DNA of 55,125 nucleotides. It comes from Cyclobacteriaceae bacterium. GTDB taxonomy: Bacteria; Bacteroidota; Bacteroidia; Cytophagales; Cyclobacteriaceae. Under the pieces are notes generated by a model. That model saw only the letters and a list, made by a program, of their open reading frames with translations. It was not told where the DNA came from and ran no database searches. The position numbers and the translations under genes are program-made. The stretch lies in the NCBI GenBank assembly GCA_028278225.1, contig JANQEU010000090.1, positions 1-55,125 of the forward strand. Reading direction: 5' to 3'. Positions 8,701 to 17,737 of the stretch are shown piece after piece (positions within the stretch are counted from its first letter, which is position 1; the number at the start of each line of letters is the position of its first letter).

Positions 8701-8850
8701 GTTTCGCCATTCAAGACCTTCATACAGGCTGTTGTCATACGAAGTGGTTTGGGGAGCACTGGATCTCCGTCTTTGCCCTGTCGCGTCTGTTACAAAAAAT
8801 ATGAACAGGACTGAGGTCAGTATTAAGGTTGTTGATTTCTTTCTGAGCAT
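5716..8850 (-). CDS. Secreted Asp-box (BNR/VPS10-sortilin-like) beta-propeller protein
   Basis: A signal peptide (about 1-25, ending Ala-Thr-Gly-Gln) precedes a very long array of Asp-box turns of the form S-x-D-x-G-x-T/S-W. I count about eleven, for example Ser-Thr-Asp-Ala-Gly-Asn-Ser-Trp, Ser-Ile-Asp-Gly-Gly-Asp-Thr-Trp and Ser-Arg-Asp-Gly-Gly-Glu-Asn-Trp. They should fold into one or two beta-propellers, as in sortilin/VPS10, xyloglucanases and sialidases. The last 250 residues form a beta-rich segment and then a helical, charged tail. Such proteins are often labelled glycosyl hydrolase in this phylum, but no catalytic residues can be assigned, and a peptide- or glycan-binding role is equally possible. 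No type IX sorting domain is evident at the C terminus. It heads a reverse-strand cluster with lhgO. Confidence 0.85.
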   Translation of the reverse strand: MLRKKSTTLILTSVLFIFFVTDATGQRRRSSAPQTTSYDNSLYEGLEWRNVGPHRGGRSAAVTGVPGKPNLYYTGITGGGVFRSTDAGNSWENITDGYFGGSIGAVAVSEWDNNVLYVGGGEVTVRGNVSYGYGMWKSVDAGATWKSIGLKNSRHIPRIRIHPRNPDIVYAAVLGDLYKSSDERGVYRSTNGGDTWEKILFANADAGAVELEMDPNNPRILYASTWRIRRTPYSLESGGEGSGLWKSIDGGDTWTNISGNEGLPGGIWGISGVTISPVNSDRVWAIIENKDGGVYRSDDAGKTWKLVNKERKLRQRAWYYSKIYADTQDEDRVYVMNVRYHRSKDGGKTFETFNAPHGDHHDLWISPEDNQRMVIADDGGAQVSFDGGENWTTYYNQPTAQFYRVTTDNSFPYRIYGAQQDNSTVRILHRTNGRFLGERDWEPTAGGESAHIAIDPEDNDIVYGGSYGGFLTRVNHQTREVRGINVWPDNPMGYGAEGMKYRFQWNFPIFFSPHNPDKLYAASNYLHVSTDEGQSWEIISPDLTRNDSAKLVSSGGPITKDNTGVEYYCTIFAGVESYHEEGVIWVGSDDGLIHVSRDGGENWQNVTPPAMPEWNMINGIDIDPFNKGGVYVAATRYKLGDYRPYLYKTEDYGATWKTITNGIDPGHFTRAIRADPKRQGLLYAGTESGMYVSFDDGTSWSVFQQNLPVVPITDLAIKDDNLIAATQGRSFWMIDDLTPLHQLDNQVASKNHHLYKPMKTYRMGGGNGATSKTAGTNHPGGVLVHFFVKDTSKNDTISISFNEMDGDLIKLFSTHPDKKENEGQLEVEPGLNRMNWNMRYNGAKTFPGLIMWAATTRGPIAIPGEYQVTLSVNGNTQSQTFEIVNDPRSGSSQSDLEEQFNFLISVRDKLTEANQAVIDIRKVREQIKDILAKAEDDQEDLKKMGKEILKDMKTIEEALYQTKNESGQDPLNFPIRLNNKVGHLGSLMGIGSFKPTDQAKAFYDEVSAKIDEQTGALKEIIDNRIDEFNEAVYQSKIAAVKLDE

Positions 8851-9232
8851 GGTTTACAGTGTTTGTTGTTTGCTAAATAGATAGAAGACCACCTGGCCGG
8901 CGACCAATTTACTTCAAAAGGCCAAAATGATCACTGGCTTGAATTAACAGCGGCATGGTAACGCCATAACTGGTAAAATGAAGTTCTGATCATCACATTT
9001 AAGAGACAGGTTTAAGGCTGATCCCGGTTGAATTTATAAACAACATTTGATCGGTAGTACTGAAGATTAGCACTATTTTTGTATCCGCGATGTTTTCCGT
9101 CCGGCCTATTTGCCTTTTATGTTGAAATGATCCATTTATCATTTAAGTAAAAATTATTGTAACAAAATCGGTCGAAAAACATACATCATATATAGAGAAT
9201 ACCCGTAAATAGTCAAAGACTCATCTAACATT
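8851..9232. other. 382-base divergent intergenic region
   Basis: This spacer separates the reverse-strand Asp-box gene from the forward efflux operon and must hold both promoters. A TATTTTTG at 9074-9081 fits the Bacteroidota TAnnTTTG element for the efflux operon; nothing comparable was found for the reverse gene. No small ORF with coding character was seen. Confidence 0.5.
9074..9081 (+). promoter_or_regulatory. Candidate TAnnTTTG promoter element for the RND efflux operon
   Basis: TATTTTTG matches the Bacteroidota -7 consensus. The nearest upstream TTTG (9046-9049) is 24 bases away, longer than usual, so only the -7 half is supported. It would give a leader of about 145 bases before the ATG at 9233. 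Confidence 0.3.
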
Positions 9233-10420
9233 ATGCAAATACGTCAATTAGTTATTGTTGGGATAGCGATTGCTATCACTGCGGCTTCCGCCATTCTTAT
9301 GAACTTCCTGGCAGAGCAAAAAGAGCCGCCAAAGGAAATGAAGCCTCCTGAAATCAAGAAGTATGTGAAAACCACACCGGTTACATATTCCAATATTCAG
9401 GCTACTGTAGAAGCTTATGGCAGGGTGCAAACGGCACAATCCCTCGACCTGTTGTCGGAGGTGTCGGGCAGGATGTACGAAGGGACGATACGTCTGAAAG
9501 AGGGGGTGAACTTCAAGAAAGGAACCTTACTGTTCTATATCGACCAAAAGGAGGCAGATTTAAATTTGAAAGCCCAAAAAAGTAATTTCTTAAAAGACCT
9601 GGCAGCTATTTTGCCGGATCTGAAGGTCGATTTTGAAGATAGCTACGATAAGTGGAGATCATATTTTTCAAAGATCGACCTGGATAAGGATCTGCCGGCA
9701 CTTCCGGAGGTGGATTCTGATAAGGAGAAAACATTTTTGGCCACCAAAGGCGTCTATTCAAACTTCTATTCGATCAAAAGTGCTGAAGTGAGGCTAAAAA
9801 AACACAGCTACTACGCACCGTTCGACGGCAGTATCATGGAAGTCACCCTTGAAACCGGGGCATATGTCAATCCCGGGCAAAAGATCGGCAAAATAATCCG
9901 GGAAGGTTTGAATGAGTTGAAGGTCAGTGTTGAGACCAAAGATATTCCATGGATACGGGAAGAGTCCGAGGCGGGCATCTTCTCGGAGGAAACAGATCAG
10001 GTATGGACGGGGAAGGTTACGAGGATAAGCGATTTTGTAAACCAGGCTACACAGTCAGTTGACGTCTTTATTGCCATCAGGCCGGGAAACCACAGGATAT
10101 ATGATGGTCAGTTTCTATTAGCATCTATTCCAGCCGAAAAGATCACAAATGGCATGATCATTCCGAGGAACATTATCTACAATGGCAATGAGGTATTTGT
10201 ACTGGAGGACACGCTGCTCAAAGTACATCAGATCGATGTTTTGAGACTTTCTGAAAATGAAGCCATTTTCAATGGATTGGACCAGGGAGTTGACCTGGTG
10301 TCAGAGCCTCTTCTCAACGCGCACAATAACATGGTGGCGTTCAAAGCAGATCCGAAAGAGATCAATATGGAATCGTCCGGTGATTCGGTAGTAGCGACTC
10401 AGGTTTCAGGAACAAACTAA
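9233..10420 (+). CDS. RND efflux periplasmic adaptor (membrane fusion protein)
   Basis: The 395-residue protein has an N-terminal membrane anchor (about 7-24), then a proline/lysine-rich linker, a lipoyl/barrel-sandwich half (Val-Glu-Ala-Tyr-Gly-Arg-Val-Gln, about 61-68), a short helical hairpin and a second lipoyl half with Tyr-Ala-Pro-Phe-Asp-Gly (about 193-198), which is the classical HlyD/AcrA signature. It should bridge the inner-membrane pump encoded eight bases downstream to the outer-membrane channel encoded by the third gene. It is the first gene of the operon and reads from the candidate promoter at 9074. The cargo of the system is not evident from the sequence. Confidence 0.9.
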   Translation: MQIRQLVIVGIAIAITAASAILMNFLAEQKEPPKEMKPPEIKKYVKTTPVTYSNIQATVEAYGRVQTAQSLDLLSEVSGRMYEGTIRLKEGVNFKKGTLLFYIDQKEADLNLKAQKSNFLKDLAAILPDLKVDFEDSYDKWRSYFSKIDLDKDLPALPEVDSDKEKTFLATKGVYSNFYSIKSAEVRLKKHSYYAPFDGSIMEVTLETGAYVNPGQKIGKIIREGLNELKVSVETKDIPWIREESEAGIFSEETDQVWTGKVTRISDFVNQATQSVDVFIAIRPGNHRIYDGQFLLASIPAEKITNGMIIPRNIIYNGNEVFVLEDTLLKVHQIDVLRLSENEAIFNGLDQGVDLVSEPLLNAHNNMVAFKADPKEINMESSGDSVVATQVSGTN

Positions 10421-10428
10421 GTCAAGGC

Positions 10429-13400
10429 ATGATGAACAAAGCAATTGCATATTTTGTAAAATATCCCATCCTGGCAAACATCATCATTGCCTTTACCTTG
10501 ATCGGCGGGATTGCCAGTCTTGTGACCACAAAGAAGTCATTTTTCCCGACTGTGGAAGATCGCAATATTGTGATCAATGTTACCTATCCGGGCGCTTCGC
10601 CCGAGGAGATGGAAGAGGGAGTTACCCTTAAAATTGAAGAAGCGCTGACATCCGTGGCAGGTATTGATGAATTGGTCTCGACTTCTTCCGAGAACACTTC
10701 CAATATCACCATAATCACCTTGAAGAATTTCGATATCGATGAGATCTATACGGAGGTGAAAAACTCGGTGGATGGAATTAATTCATTTCCTGTTGGTGCG
10801 GAGAAACCGATCATCTTCAAGCAAAGACAGATGTCCACCGCACAATGGCTGGGACTGACCGGTGATGTGGACCTGAAGACCTTGAAAAGCTATGCGGAGG
10901 AAATAGAAGATGATCTGCTGGCCACCGGGAAGGTCAGCCAGGTCAATATAATGGGCTTTCCGCCTCTTGAGGTCACAATTGAGGTTACGGAACAGGATCT
11001 TCGCCGGTATGGACTGACATTTGACCAGGTATCGAATGCCGTAAGGTTCAATAATCGTGATGTGTCTGCCGGGTCCATTAAAAGCTCAACTGAGGAGATT
11101 TTGATACGGTCAAAGGCGAAAGAAACCGATGCCGACGAAATAGGGGACATAGTCCTCAGAAGCAATTCCGATGGAAGCAAATTACTGCTTAGGGATGTTG
11201 CGGAGATCAGGGAACAATTCGCGGATCAGCCTTTCAATGCCTATTTAAACGGCGAAATCGCCGTGTTCATTGAGGTTCGCAAACTTGAAACGGAAGATTT
11301 GAAAGTGATATCAGATGTCGTCATCGATTATGTAGATGAATTCAACGAGACGGCCCAGGGCGTCACACTCAATCTCACCTGGAATTTCATGCAGATGCTG
11401 AATCAGCGGCTCGACCTGCTGACCAAGAACGGGCTGATCGGACTGTCATTGGTGCTTATTTCGCTTGGACTGTTTTTGAGCCTGAGGTTATCGTTTTGGG
11501 TGGCTTGGGGGATTCCGGCCTCATTTCTGGGGATGTTCATTCTGGGATCATTTGTTGGGTTGACCATCAACATGATGTCCCTGTTTGGAATGATCCTGGT
11601 CATCGGAATTCTGGTGGATGATGGAATTGTAATCGCAGAAAACATATATACGCATTTTGAAAAACATCAGAATCCTATCAAAGCGGCAATAGAGGGAACG
11701 ATTGAGGTTCTCCCGGCCGTTGCGACTTCGGTGACCACCACGATGGTAGCATTTGCGCCCATACTGATCCTGACGGGAGGGTTTGAATTCTTAAGGGATA
11801 TGGCGCTGGTAGTGATATTCAGTCTGGGGTTCTCACTTCTTGAGGCATTCTTTGTCTTACCGGCCCACCTGGCAAGCAAGCGTGTGTTGAGAGTCAAAAA
11901 GGAGGACACTCGCAGCTTCAAGATCAGGCAGGCCTTAAACAACTTCATTAACTACATGAAGTTCAGGCTCTATGGCAGGGCACTTCGTTTTACCATGAAG
12001 TACCGCCCGGTGTCCGTTGCATTCACCTTGTCTTTTGTGCTGATAATCCTCGGACTGATCGGAGGTGGATTTATCAAGGCGACATTCTTCCCGAATATTC
12101 CCTTTAACAGTTTCAACGTTAACCTGGCCTTTAAACCCGGGGAAAGTGAGAACAAAGTCGAACAGTATTTACTGCGTTTTGAAGATGCTGTGTGGGAGGT
12201 AAATGAAGATCTGCAGGAAGAACTTGAAACTGACGAAGAAATTGTCACCTACACTTTTATGTTCACCGGGTTTGCCGGTGATGGGGAAAGCGGTTCACAT
12301 ACCGGGTTCATCAATGTGCTTTATAATGAACTGGATGATTTTGGCATTAACCAGTTTGACCTGATAGAAAAGATCAGAGAAAAAATAGGACCGGTACCCG
12401 AGGCCGAGAAATTCAACATTGGAGGCGGTCATCGTTTTGGAAAACCCGTTTCCATACGATTGATGGGTAAAAACTACGATGAACTGAATGAAGCAAAAGT
12501 TTACCTGAAAGCTGAATTGGCCAAAATGACCGATCTGAAAGAGATCCAGGACAATGTACCTACAGGTAGGAAGGAAATGCTATTTGACCTGAAAACGGAA
12601 GCCTATTTTGTAGGCCTTGATCACAATGAGGTCACCCGTCAGTTGAGGCAGGGATTTTTTGGTGAGGAAGTTCAGCGATTTATGAAAGGGAACGATGAGC
12701 TTCGGGTCTGGGTGAGATATCCCAAGTCAGGGCGGAAAAACATTGGTCAGCTCGAGGATGTGAAGATCAAAACATCAAACAGCGAATTTCCCCTGGCCCA
12801 GGTAGCACACTACAGAGTGGAAAGAGGAGTCTCGGGGATCAAACACTATAATACGTCCAGGGCCGTGACTGTGGAAGCGGATATGGTAGATCCGTTCGGC
12901 GAAGTGCCTCCGGTACTGGAGAGCATTAAAGCCAACATCATTCCGGGATTGAGGGCCAATTTCCCTTCGGTCGAAATAGATTACGGAGGGCAATCCCAGG
13001 AAAGTCAAAGAACTGTCACCGAGCTAGCCATGTTCTTTGGGGGTGCTTTTATCACCATTTTCTTTTTGATCATGATCACTTTCCGCTCCTTTTACCAGGC
13101 CCTCCTGGTGATCGGTATGATCCCATTGGGATGGTTTGGTGCGATGTTAGGTCATGGAATCGAAGACTGGATATCACCCAATAAGGAATTACCTATTTCA
13201 TTGCTCAGTGCCTGGGGAATGGTCGCACTTTCGGGTGTGATCATCAATGATGCGGTGGTCTTTCTGGCCAAGTTCAATTCACTGGTGAAAAAAGAAGGTC
13301 AGTCGGTTTACCAGGCGGCATACAATGCGGGTCTGGCCCGGTTCAGACCGATCATCCTCACTTCGCTGACAACAGTGCTCGGATTGTACCCTCTGATCAA

Positions 13401-13632
13401 GGAGACGAGTTTTCAAGCACAATTTTTGATACCAATGGCTATATCGGTGGCTTATGGTGTTTTGATAGGGACTTTCATCATTCTGCTTTTCTTCCCGGTA
13501 TTCATTCTCATCTTCAACGATTTCCGCAGATATGCTAAGTGGCTTTGGACCGGGAAGAAACCAACACGTGAGGAAGTGGAAAGGGTGATGATAGAAGAAA
13601 GAAGACTCGAAGAGTACAAAGAATCCGCATAA
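10429..13632 (+). CDS. RND-family inner-membrane efflux transporter (AcrB/MexB-like)
   Basis: At 1067 residues this is a full-length HAE-type RND pump: one N-terminal membrane helix, a large periplasmic porter loop, a helix bundle starting near 335, a second porter loop and a C-terminal bundle. The proton-relay aspartates are in Gly-Ile-Leu-Val-Asp-Asp-Gly-Ile-Val-Ile-Ala-Glu-Asn (about 393-405), as in AcrB. The equivalent of the AcrB Lys940 region reads Gly-Val-Ile-Ile-Asn-Asp-Ala-Val-Val (about 926-934), typical of more distant RND branches. It uses proton-motive force to drive drugs, lipids or metabolites outward. The genes on both sides are separated by 8 and 12 bases, so the three form an operon. 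Confidence 0.94.
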   Translation: MMNKAIAYFVKYPILANIIIAFTLIGGIASLVTTKKSFFPTVEDRNIVINVTYPGASPEEMEEGVTLKIEEALTSVAGIDELVSTSSENTSNITIITLKNFDIDEIYTEVKNSVDGINSFPVGAEKPIIFKQRQMSTAQWLGLTGDVDLKTLKSYAEEIEDDLLATGKVSQVNIMGFPPLEVTIEVTEQDLRRYGLTFDQVSNAVRFNNRDVSAGSIKSSTEEILIRSKAKETDADEIGDIVLRSNSDGSKLLLRDVAEIREQFADQPFNAYLNGEIAVFIEVRKLETEDLKVISDVVIDYVDEFNETAQGVTLNLTWNFMQMLNQRLDLLTKNGLIGLSLVLISLGLFLSLRLSFWVAWGIPASFLGMFILGSFVGLTINMMSLFGMILVIGILVDDGIVIAENIYTHFEKHQNPIKAAIEGTIEVLPAVATSVTTTMVAFAPILILTGGFEFLRDMALVVIFSLGFSLLEAFFVLPAHLASKRVLRVKKEDTRSFKIRQALNNFINYMKFRLYGRALRFTMKYRPVSVAFTLSFVLIILGLIGGGFIKATFFPNIPFNSFNVNLAFKPGESENKVEQYLLRFEDAVWEVNEDLQEELETDEEIVTYTFMFTGFAGDGESGSHTGFINVLYNELDDFGINQFDLIEKIREKIGPVPEAEKFNIGGGHRFGKPVSIRLMGKNYDELNEAKVYLKAELAKMTDLKEIQDNVPTGRKEMLFDLKTEAYFVGLDHNEVTRQLRQGFFGEEVQRFMKGNDELRVWVRYPKSGRKNIGQLEDVKIKTSNSEFPLAQVAHYRVERGVSGIKHYNTSRAVTVEADMVDPFGEVPPVLESIKANIIPGLRANFPSVEIDYGGQSQESQRTVTELAMFFGGAFITIFFLIMITFRSFYQALLVIGMIPLGWFGAMLGHGIEDWISPNKELPISLLSAWGMVALSGVIINDAVVFLAKFNSLVKKEGQSVYQAAYNAGLARFRPIILTSLTTVLGLYPLIKETSFQAQFLIPMAISVAYGVLIGTFIILLFFPVFILIFNDFRRYAKWLWTGKKPTREEVERVMIEERRLEEYKESA

Positions 13633-13644
13633 CCTTAAAACCAA

Positions 13645-15006
13645 ATGTCTAAAAATATATTATCCACAGCACTGGGATTATCACTTGCGTTAAATGTTTT
13701 GGCTCAGGACGCTTTATCATTGTCGGATGCAATTACCATCGGTCTGGAGAGAAACTTTGATATCAGTATTGAGGAGAAAAATGTCCTGGTAGCTCAGAAT
13801 AACAACAACTGGGGAGAAGCCGGACGATATCCTACCATTACATTGAATTTAGGACAAAACAACTCTCTGACAAATAATGTAAAAACGGCAAGTCCTTTCC
13901 AATTGCAGGATAAGATCATTTCGAATAGCCTGAGTCCTGCAGTCAATTTGAACTGGACATTATTCAATGGATTTTCCGTACAGATGAACAAAAGACGGTT
14001 CGAACAATTGCAGGCGGAGTCCGAAGGCAATGCGAGCATTGTGATCGCCAATACCATTCAGGCGATTATTTTGGGCTACTACAATGTTGTATTGGAATAT
14101 CAACGGCTGGAGGAGCTGGAGAAACAGATGGCACTGTCCAAGGATAAATTTGACTACATTCAGGTCAAGTCCGATCTCGGGAGCGCCGTGAGTACGGAGC
14201 TGTTTGTTGAGGAAGGTAATTTTCTAACGGATTCCATTAATTATATCAATCAGCAACTCCTGACAAGAAATGCTCTCCGGAATCTTAATATACTGCTAAA
14301 TGAAACCGATCCGGAAAGGCAGTGGGTCCTCACGGATGACCTGGGTTTTGAGACTCCAAACTACGAGTACAATGACCTGAGACAGAAATTATTCAACCAA
14401 AATGTGGATCTGAAAAAGCAATATCTTACCCAGTCCGTACTAAATACAAATGTGGGATTGGCCAAAACTGCAAGGTATCCTTCACTGGCATTGGTGGCGG
14501 GAGCCTCCGAAAACAGGAGCAGTGTGGATTTGAGTAAAGCGTCATTCCCGAGCAGCGACGGGGGTTCAACACCAGGTCCTGAAGACCCACTGACAGCCAT
14601 TACGGATACTTATTTTGCGAATTTCACATTGTCCTTCACACTGTTTAATGGTGGTAAGATCAACAGGGCCATCCGGAATGCAGTAATACAGGAAGATATC
14701 GGCAATCTGAGGGTACAAAAACTGGAAAGATCACTGGAGCGGGATTTACGGCAGTCACTTGACCTCTACAACATCAGAAAACAGATACATGAGATCAACC
14801 TGCGGAGGGAGGAAGTAGCCAGGATCAACCTTGATATTTCCGCGGAGAAGTTCAGAAACGGATCAATTAATTCTTTCGACTATAGAACTATTCAAAATAA
14901 TTATCTCTCAGCAGCTATCCTGAGGTTACAGGCCAAGTACAACCTGATTGATGCCCACATCGGCCTAATGCGGCTTACAGGAGGGATCATCGAAACCTAT
15001 AACTAG
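13645..15006 (+). CDS. TolC-like outer-membrane efflux channel
   Basis: The 453-residue protein has a signal peptide (about 1-20, ending Asn-Val-Leu-Ala-Gln) and two internally similar halves, each with long amphipathic helices; the Ala-Arg-Tyr-Pro-Ser-Leu-Ala-Leu segment around 276 is the usual start of the second beta/helix unit, echoing Gly-Arg-Tyr-Pro-Thr-Ile-Thr-Leu around 57. This fits the outer-membrane efflux protein family. As third gene of the RND operon it gives the pump its exit duct. Its TAG stop at 15004-15006 lies inside a CTAG that also provides the stop of the opposing DD-peptidase gene. Confidence 0.92.
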   Translation: MSKNILSTALGLSLALNVLAQDALSLSDAITIGLERNFDISIEEKNVLVAQNNNNWGEAGRYPTITLNLGQNNSLTNNVKTASPFQLQDKIISNSLSPAVNLNWTLFNGFSVQMNKRRFEQLQAESEGNASIVIANTIQAIILGYYNVVLEYQRLEELEKQMALSKDKFDYIQVKSDLGSAVSTELFVEEGNFLTDSINYINQQLLTRNALRNLNILLNETDPERQWVLTDDLGFETPNYEYNDLRQKLFNQNVDLKKQYLTQSVLNTNVGLAKTARYPSLALVAGASENRSSVDLSKASFPSSDGGSTPGPEDPLTAITDTYFANFTLSFTLFNGGKINRAIRNAVIQEDIGNLRVQKLERSLERDLRQSLDLYNIRKQIHEINLRREEVARINLDISAEKFRNGSINSFDYRTIQNNYLSAAILRLQAKYNLIDAHIGLMRLTGGIIETYN

Positions 15007-16301
15007 TAATTATCCCGGATATCTTCCAGGAGTTTTTGCATTTCGGATTTCACCTTGGAAGATCCGAAAGGGTAATGGTTATTCATGAAGCTGAATATTA
15101 GTTTTTTACCGGAGTTGGTAACCAGGTAACCGCTTAAACTGTGATTGTGACGTAGCGTTCCGGTTTTTGCAAAGATGTAAGGTTCTTCCGCTCCATACCA
15201 GTTTTTGATGGTTCCCGAAACGCCTCCGGCGGGAAATATGTCGCGGATCTCTTCCCATGTCATTTGGCTGTAAAGCCCCTCCAGGACGCTTACCATACTT
15301 CGGGGTGTGATCATATTGTAGCGGGATAGACCTGACCCGTCCACCCAGATCAGTGAGTCCGGCAAATCTTTAAACAGTGTGCTATTTAGATACCTGAAAT
15401 AGTTGGATTGACTTTCGAAGCCACTTGCCAGCCGTGCATTGATCAGAAGTTGTTCTGCGAGGAAATTGTCACTCCGCTGCATCATCTTCGCAAGTACGGG
15501 TACACGATGATAGCTATAGACGGTGTCCCAGGAAACATTACCCGCAATATCATGTGTCAGGAAGGTTTTATTGAGCGTATCGCTCAACAGCGTGTTTGTT
15601 AGCTCCAGGCTGGTGATAAAAGGGATGTCCACATTTACACTGTCTCCAAGGTATTTGCTGATTGAAAAGTTGAACAGGTTGTAATTTCTTTCTCTGCCGG
15701 TTCGCTCGTTATTGATATCTATAAATCCTTTGAAAAACGGAGGTGAGAAACTATAAACAGAGTCATCTATCTGAGCTCTGACGACATTACCGAAAACGGG
15801 GAACTGCGTTCTTTCGGGCTGGTAAGAAAAGTAATAATCGTCCCACGCCCATCCCGGCCCGTATTGCTGGATATTGTTGTCATAATAGACATGGATAGTA
15901 TCAGAGTTTAAATTCAGTAGTAGGCCATAGGCCGGAGTTTGATTTTCAAAATCCGGATGTAAAAATGTCGGATCTCCAAGTGGTTTGATGATATTTTGTG
16001 TCCTGTCAACCAGTAAGAACGGAATTGAATCTTTGTCCAGATCGAGCCAGGAAGCCAATGTAAGAACTTTTGTATTTGAGGCAGGTGTGAAGTATTGGTC
16101 CGAATTAATCTCCGAAAGCCATTTTGATTCCAATGGATCATAAAGCGCAAAACCGACAAGATATTTTGAAAAGACAGGCGAGTTACTGATAATCCGGCTT
16201 ATGTCCTTCCTGATGGCATAGGTTTTAAGTGATGCACAGGAGTAGGAAATGAGCACTGTTGAAATAATTACGGCTATGGTTCGGATGCGCATAAATCTCA
16301 T
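15003..16301 (-). CDS. dacB: D-alanyl-D-alanine carboxypeptidase/endopeptidase (PBP4, S13 family)
   Basis: The three penicillin-binding motifs are present in order: Ser75-Asn-Thr-Lys78 (SxxK, in Thr-Pro-Ala-Ser), Ser-Asp-Asn in Arg-Ser-Asp-Asn-Phe-Leu-Ala-Glu (SxN) and Lys-Thr-Gly in Phe-Ala-Lys-Thr-Gly-Thr-Leu. With 432 residues and a large insertion between SxxK and SxN it matches family S13 (PBP4/DacB), which trims peptide stems and cuts cross-links in peptidoglycan. The N terminus is a signal segment ending Ser-Tyr-Ser-Cys, possibly a weak lipobox. The gene overlaps the efflux channel gene tail to tail by four bases and has no same-strand partner. dacB is the best family name, not a proven orthologue. 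Confidence 0.88.
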   Translation of the reverse strand: MRFMRIRTIAVIISTVLISYSCASLKTYAIRKDISRIISNSPVFSKYLVGFALYDPLESKWLSEINSDQYFTPASNTKVLTLASWLDLDKDSIPFLLVDRTQNIIKPLGDPTFLHPDFENQTPAYGLLLNLNSDTIHVYYDNNIQQYGPGWAWDDYYFSYQPERTQFPVFGNVVRAQIDDSVYSFSPPFFKGFIDINNERTGRERNYNLFNFSISKYLGDSVNVDIPFITSLELTNTLLSDTLNKTFLTHDIAGNVSWDTVYSYHRVPVLAKMMQRSDNFLAEQLLINARLASGFESQSNYFRYLNSTLFKDLPDSLIWVDGSGLSRYNMITPRSMVSVLEGLYSQMTWEEIRDIFPAGGVSGTIKNWYGAEEPYIFAKTGTLRHNHSLSGYLVTNSGKKLIFSFMNNHYPFGSSKVKSEMQKLLEDIRDNY

Positions 16302-16450
16302 TTAGAAAGAAATTGATCAGGTCTGCGATTAAGACTACTAATTAACAACTAATCATGCCTTAATTAAATAGGGTCTGGATTTTTTTTGTATTACTTTTAT
16401 TCTTATTTTGGTCGCGCTAACTAGCATTAAAACATCATTACTGTTCACCA

Positions 16451-17704
16451 ATGAGTATTCTTGACCTAATAACCCTATTAATTTTCTTAGCTGCGGTTTT
16501 TACACTTATTAATATTACCGTACTGAAGTTACCCTCTACCATAGGGTTGATGGCCATTGCTCTGATGATGTCTATCGTAATCCTTCTTTTGGGTCTCCTG
16601 TTTCCAGCCATCACCGGAGGGGCAGAGCATATCATTGAAGAATTTGACTTCCAGGAGGTACTTCTCAATGTCATGCTCAATTTCCTGCTTTTTGCCGGTG
16701 CCCTGTCCATGGACCTGAGAAAAATGCTGGAGGAAAGAGTTCCGATATTGATTTTGGCGGCTTTTGGGACGCTGATGTCGACATTCCTCGTTGGTACATT
16801 GGTATACTATATTTTTCCCTTACTGGGATTGAGCCTTGAATATATCTACTGTCTGCTGTTCGGGGCGCTTATTTCACCTACTGATCCTATTGCGGTTTTG
16901 GCCCTGGTTAAGAAATTCAACCTTTCCAAAAACCTTGAAATTAAAATTGCCGGAGAATCGCTCTTTAATGATGGGGTTGGTGTCGTGGTGTTCCTGACCA
17001 TTCTTGGGGTGGCCCGAAAAGGAATGGATTCCTTCGATATGGCAGAAGTAGGATTGCTGTTTGGGCAGGAGGTTATCGGCGGACTTTTGATGGGCGCGGT
17101 ATTTGGTTTCCTTGGGTTCAGGTTATTGGATTTCATTGACAATGACCATGTGGAACTCGAGGTGCTTGTTACCCTGACACTGGTAATGGTAGGCGGAAGA
17201 ATTGCAGAATTGCTACATGTATCTGCACCGCTGGCAATGGTAATTATGGGATTATTTATTGGTAACGAGGGCAGGGATGAAAATCTTGCCAATGCTACAG
17301 GGGAGTATGTCTTCAAGTTCTGGCATTTGCTGGATGAAGCCCTGAACGCCATATTGTTTATTCTGATTGGTTTGGAAATGCTGGTGATCGCCAAGACTTT
17401 TTCGCCCGAAATGATCCTGATTGGAGGTACGGGAATACTGATTGTTCTTACGGCGCGATTGATTGGTGTGTCACTACCGGTCGGAATAATGTCATTCTTC
17501 CGTTCATTTGAACCCAAAACAATTCAAATACTTACCTGGGGCGGATTGAGAGGTGGAATTTCGGTAGCCCTGGCCCTGTCCCTGACAGATTTTGAATTTA
17601 TTCCGGAGGAGGTTAAAGAAACCATTTTGTTCACAACATATTGTTGCGTAGTTTTTTCAATTTTAGTTCAAGGATTGACCATCCCCAAACTTCTAAAAAG
17701 CTAA
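16451..17704 (+). CDS. Na+/H+ (cation/proton) antiporter, CPA1/NhaP type
   Basis: The 417-residue protein is almost entirely hydrophobic with about 12 membrane segments. Signature motifs of the CPA1 family are clear: Ile-Ser-Pro-Thr-Asp-Pro-Ile-Ala-Val (about 141-149), Gly-Glu-Ser-Leu-Phe-Asn-Asp-Gly-Val-Gly (about 168-177) with the Asn-Asp ion-binding pair, and Trp-Gly-Gly-Leu-Arg-Gly-Gly-Ile-Ser (about 363-371). No C-terminal cytoplasmic regulatory domain follows, unlike some NhaP2/RefZ-type relatives. It should exchange sodium or another cation for protons at the inner membrane, relevant in a saline habitat. The GPP34 gene starts 33 bases later. Confidence 0.92.
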   Translation: MSILDLITLLIFLAAVFTLINITVLKLPSTIGLMAIALMMSIVILLLGLLFPAITGGAEHIIEEFDFQEVLLNVMLNFLLFAGALSMDLRKMLEERVPILILAAFGTLMSTFLVGTLVYYIFPLLGLSLEYIYCLLFGALISPTDPIAVLALVKKFNLSKNLEIKIAGESLFNDGVGVVVFLTILGVARKGMDSFDMAEVGLLFGQEVIGGLLMGAVFGFLGFRLLDFIDNDHVELEVLVTLTLVMVGGRIAELLHVSAPLAMVIMGLFIGNEGRDENLANATGEYVFKFWHLLDEALNAILFILIGLEMLVIAKTFSPEMILIGGTGILIVLTARLIGVSLPVGIMSFFRSFEPKTIQILTWGGLRGGISVALALSLTDFEFIPEEVKETILFTTYCCVVFSILVQGLTIPKLLKS

Positions 17705-17713
17705 TCTTTTGAC

Positions 17714-17721
17714 TAACTTTG
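17714..17721 (+). promoter_or_regulatory. Candidate TAnnTTTG promoter element for the GPP34 gene
   Basis: TAACTTTG lies in the 33-base gap between the antiporter and GPP34 genes, 17 bases before the ATG. It matches the -7 consensus; no TTTG sits at the expected -33 distance. The GPP34 gene may therefore be transcribed on its own as well as from the antiporter. Confidence 0.35.
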
Positions 17722-17737
17722 CATCTCATTTTAAGCT

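Noticed and set aside
16846-17517. A 223-codon reverse-strand open frame
   Set aside because: It is antisense to the antiporter gene, whose motifs are unmistakable; the translation is a low-complexity Ser/Pro/Ile/Thr shadow.
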